Below are positions 4,191-5,914 of a DNA stretch of 5,914 nucleotides, piece after piece; within the stretch, counting starts at the first letter, position 1; every line of letters starts with the position of its first letter. The notes under the pieces were generated by a model, which was not told the origin of the DNA, searched no databases, and worked only from the letters and a program-made list of their open reading frames with translations. The stretch spans positions 377 to 6,290 of the forward strand of contig WQTB01000039.1 of assembly GCA_009786495.1 (NCBI GenBank). Direction: 5' to 3'. The stretch is from Treponema sp. GTDB taxonomy: Bacteria > Spirochaetota > Spirochaetia > Treponematales > Breznakiellaceae. Made by a program: the position numbers and the translations under genes.

Positions 4191-5914
4191 TATATTGCCT
4201 CCATTGCTTCGATTCCGGCGTTATATTGCAATTTCCAGATGTTATAATAAAAACCTTTAGATGCAAGCAGCTCGTTGTGAGTGCCGCGCTCTATTATGCG
4301 TCCTTTGTCCATTACAAGAATCAAATCGGCTCCCCTGAAAGAGGAAATTCTCTGCGCGATAATGATTTTTGTGCATGGAAAATCAAGGCTCTTTAATTCG
4401 TTCTGGATATACTGCTCTGTTTCGCTGTCCACAGCCGATGTTGTGTCGTCAAGAATTAAGATTGAAGGCTCAATCGCAAGCGCGCGCGCAAGAGCGATCC
4501 TCTGCCTTTGTCCGCCTGAAATCCCGACTCCGCGCTCGCCGACCAGTGTCTCATAACCGCCGCTCATTTCCCTTACAAACCTGTCCGCGTCCGCCTGTTT
4601 CGCGCGCAAAATAATTTTTTCTTCGTTCATGTCGGGACTGCCGTATGAAAGATTGCCCTTGACAGAATCGGAGAACAAAAATACATCCTGCATCGCAAGT
4701 CCTATGTAACGCCTTAACGACGTCAATGTGAATCGTCTTATATCTTCGCCGTCAAGAAGTATCGCGCCGTAATCAGGCTCGTAAAAACGCGTTAAAAGGT
4801 TTACAAGCGATGTTTTTCCCGCGCCTGTGCTTCCGAGTATGCCGATTGTAGAACCGGCTTCCGCTGTAAAGTTTATGTTTTCAAGGATGATAGACTCGTT
4901 AATCGAAAGTTTAACGTCCCTGAATTCGATTTTTCCCGCCGGCTTTTTCGCAATATCAACTGCGCCCGATATGTCGCTGATTCCTTTCGGAGCTTCTGTC
5001 ACTTCGCGCACCATTTTTGCTGATGTTGAAAATCTTTCAAAGTCCGCAAGAAGGGGCCCAAGCATCCACATGGGAGCGGATAACGCCCATGTTAGCGAAG
5101 AGAACGCCATGTATTCGCCCGCTGTGATAAAATCCTTAATAAGGAAGATTCCGCCGACAGCGAGCATTATAACCATCAGGGACTGGCTTGCCGTTTCAAG
5201 GAGCGGCTGGTATTTTGCGACGATCAAGGCGTTTTCGCAGCTTGTGTTTCTGTAATCGGAATTATACTTTTCAAAATGTTCTTTTTCATGTTCTTCGCGC
5301 GCGAACGCCTTTACAACGCGGTTGCCGTCAATGTTCTCCGTTACGGCGGTTCCAAGGTCTGTAAGTTTCTGCCTTAAAAGACGAAAGCGCGGACGGATTC
5401 TTTTTACAAACCTGCGGCTGATGTATAAAATAAACGGAGTCACGGCTACAAGGCAAAGCGCAAGACGCCAGTTTATATACATATAAAAAACAAATGTCGA
5501 TAAAAAAAGCACAATCGCGTCAACAATCATGTATGAAATCCACGCGACTGAATGGCGGACCATTTCAAGGTCCTGCGTCATGCGCGTCATCAGGTTGCCT
5601 GTCGGAAAGCGTCCGAGGAACCGGAAATCCTGCCATTGAACAATTTTATACATCTCGCTTCGAACATCGGTCATTACGCTTGTGCTGGATTTTTCCATCA
5701 ATATGACCATCACATAACGCAGACCAAGGCGGATAAGCTGAACAGCCATCATTGTAACAAGAAGCGGTATAAGCGGAGCCGGATTTCCGGGCGTTACAAC
5801 GTCGTCAATTATATGCTGTCCCAGCATGGGATTTATTACGCGGATTCCCGCCGTAAACGCCGCAAGGAAAAGCCCGCCGAGGAAAAAAAATCTTTTTCCC
5901 TTCATGTGATTCCA
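4190..5914 (-). CDS. Heterodimeric ABC exporter subunit, degenerate NBD (start may lie outside window)
   Basis: From the ATG at 5905 the protein has 571 residues, but the frame stays open to the window edge. The first helix starts almost at residue 5, a little earlier than usual, and no clear ribosome site precedes that ATG, so the true start may be upstream. Six helices (near 6-30, 45-66, 124-144, 148-166, 240-256 and 265-286) are followed by an ATPase domain from about 325. It has Walker A GSTGAGKT (358-365), Q-loop Gln406, X-loop-like VGERG (455-459), signature ISGGQ (462-466) and Walker B ending Asp486. The catalytic Glu is Asp487, the switch His is Gln518 ('IIIAQRISS') and the A-loop aromatic is Ile335. 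These changes mark the non-hydrolytic subunit of TM287/288- or BmrCD-like exporters, which supplies the good signature to its partner. It is the first gene of the pair; the promoter is outside the window. Confidence 0.93.
   Translation of the reverse strand, partial: WNHMKGKRFFFLGGLFLAAFTAGIRVINPMLGQHIIDDVVTPGNPAPLIPLLVTMMAVQLIRLGLRYVMVILMEKSSTSVMTDVRSEMYKIVQWQDFRFLGRFPTGNLMTRMTQDLEMVRHSVAWISYMIVDAIVLFLSTFVFYMYINWRLALCLVAVTPFILYISRRFVKRIRPRFRLLRQKLTDLGTAVTENIDGNRVVKAFAREEHEKEHFEKYNSDYRNTSCENALIVAKYQPLLETASQSLMVIMLAVGGIFLIKDFITAGEYMAFSSLTWALSAPMWMLGPLLADFERFSTSAKMVREVTEAPKGISDISGAVDIAKKPAGKIEFRDVKLSINESIILENINFTAEAGSTIGILGSTGAGKTSLVNLLTRFYEPDYGAILLDGEDIRRFTLTSLRRYIGLAMQDVFLFSDSVKGNLSYGSPDMNEEKIILRAKQADADRFVREMSGGYETLVGERGVGISGGQRQRIALARALAIEPSILILDDTTSAVDSETEQYIQNELKSLDFPCTKIIIAQRISSFRGADLILVMDKGRIIERGTHNELLASKGFYYNIWKLQYNAGIEAMEAI
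4198..4202 (-). promoter_or_regulatory. Ribosome site for second ABC subunit, inside the first gene
   Basis: GGAGG on the minus strand lies within the last codons of the upstream ABC gene, 7 bases before the ATG at 4190. Together with the one-base TAATG overlap it supports coupled translation of the two subunits and fixes the start of the downstream gene. Confidence 0.8.

Noticed and set aside
4827..5255. Plus-strand ORF of 142 codons opposite the upstream ABC gene
   Set aside because: Antisense of conserved ABC sequence without its own start signals.

Overview
The window (about 45% G+C) appears to come from a host-associated bacterium, most plausibly a spirochaete of the Treponema type. The main clue is the first gene: its Fn3-like domain with the phrases 'ILYRSTQPV' and 'SPFVDFPVPGISWYYA', followed by a TPR-like tail, resembles envelope proteins I associate with treponemes. 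This is family memory, not a search. The regulator in the middle looks more like those of Clostridia, so transfer between the two groups is possible.

Layout. Bases 1-777 (+) hold the 3' part of a gene for an Fn3-like/TPR-like protein that starts before the window. Five bases later, 783-1742 (+) encodes a 319-residue XRE-type helix-turn-helix regulator with a TPR-rich C-terminal half, the architecture of RRNPP-type peptide-sensing regulators. Bases 1743-2384 contain no ordinary intact gene but are not empty. On the minus strand there is a textbook promoter (TTGACA, 17 bp, TATCCT), a strong AAGGAG ribosome site and an ATG at 2078. Read directly, this start gives a 32-residue hydrophobic peptide. 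With one extra base it would give a 103-residue membrane protein ending at 1768. Bases 2160-2334 (+) are the 3' remnant of a second copy of the regulator. Bases 2385-5914 (-) carry two overlapping ABC half-transporter genes forming a heterodimeric exporter.

How they fit together. The ABC pair is complementary. The upstream subunit has a degenerate ATP site (Asp for the catalytic Glu, Gln for the switch His, no A-loop aromatic) but a good ISGGQ signature. The downstream subunit has intact catalytic residues but a degraded ISSGE signature. Together they make one competent and one degenerate site, as in TM287/288, BmrCD and LmrCD. The substrate cannot be read from the sequence.

The part most worth attention is 1743-2334: an AT-rich (about 35% G+C) minus-strand cassette lying between an intact peptide-sensor-like regulator and the remnant of its paralogue. 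Either the cassette encodes a small membrane protein recently broken by a one-base deletion (or a sequencing error), or its 32-residue product is itself a signal-peptide precursor for the neighbouring regulator. I consider the first more likely, because about 100 codons stay open in the shifted frame, but the second deserves testing.
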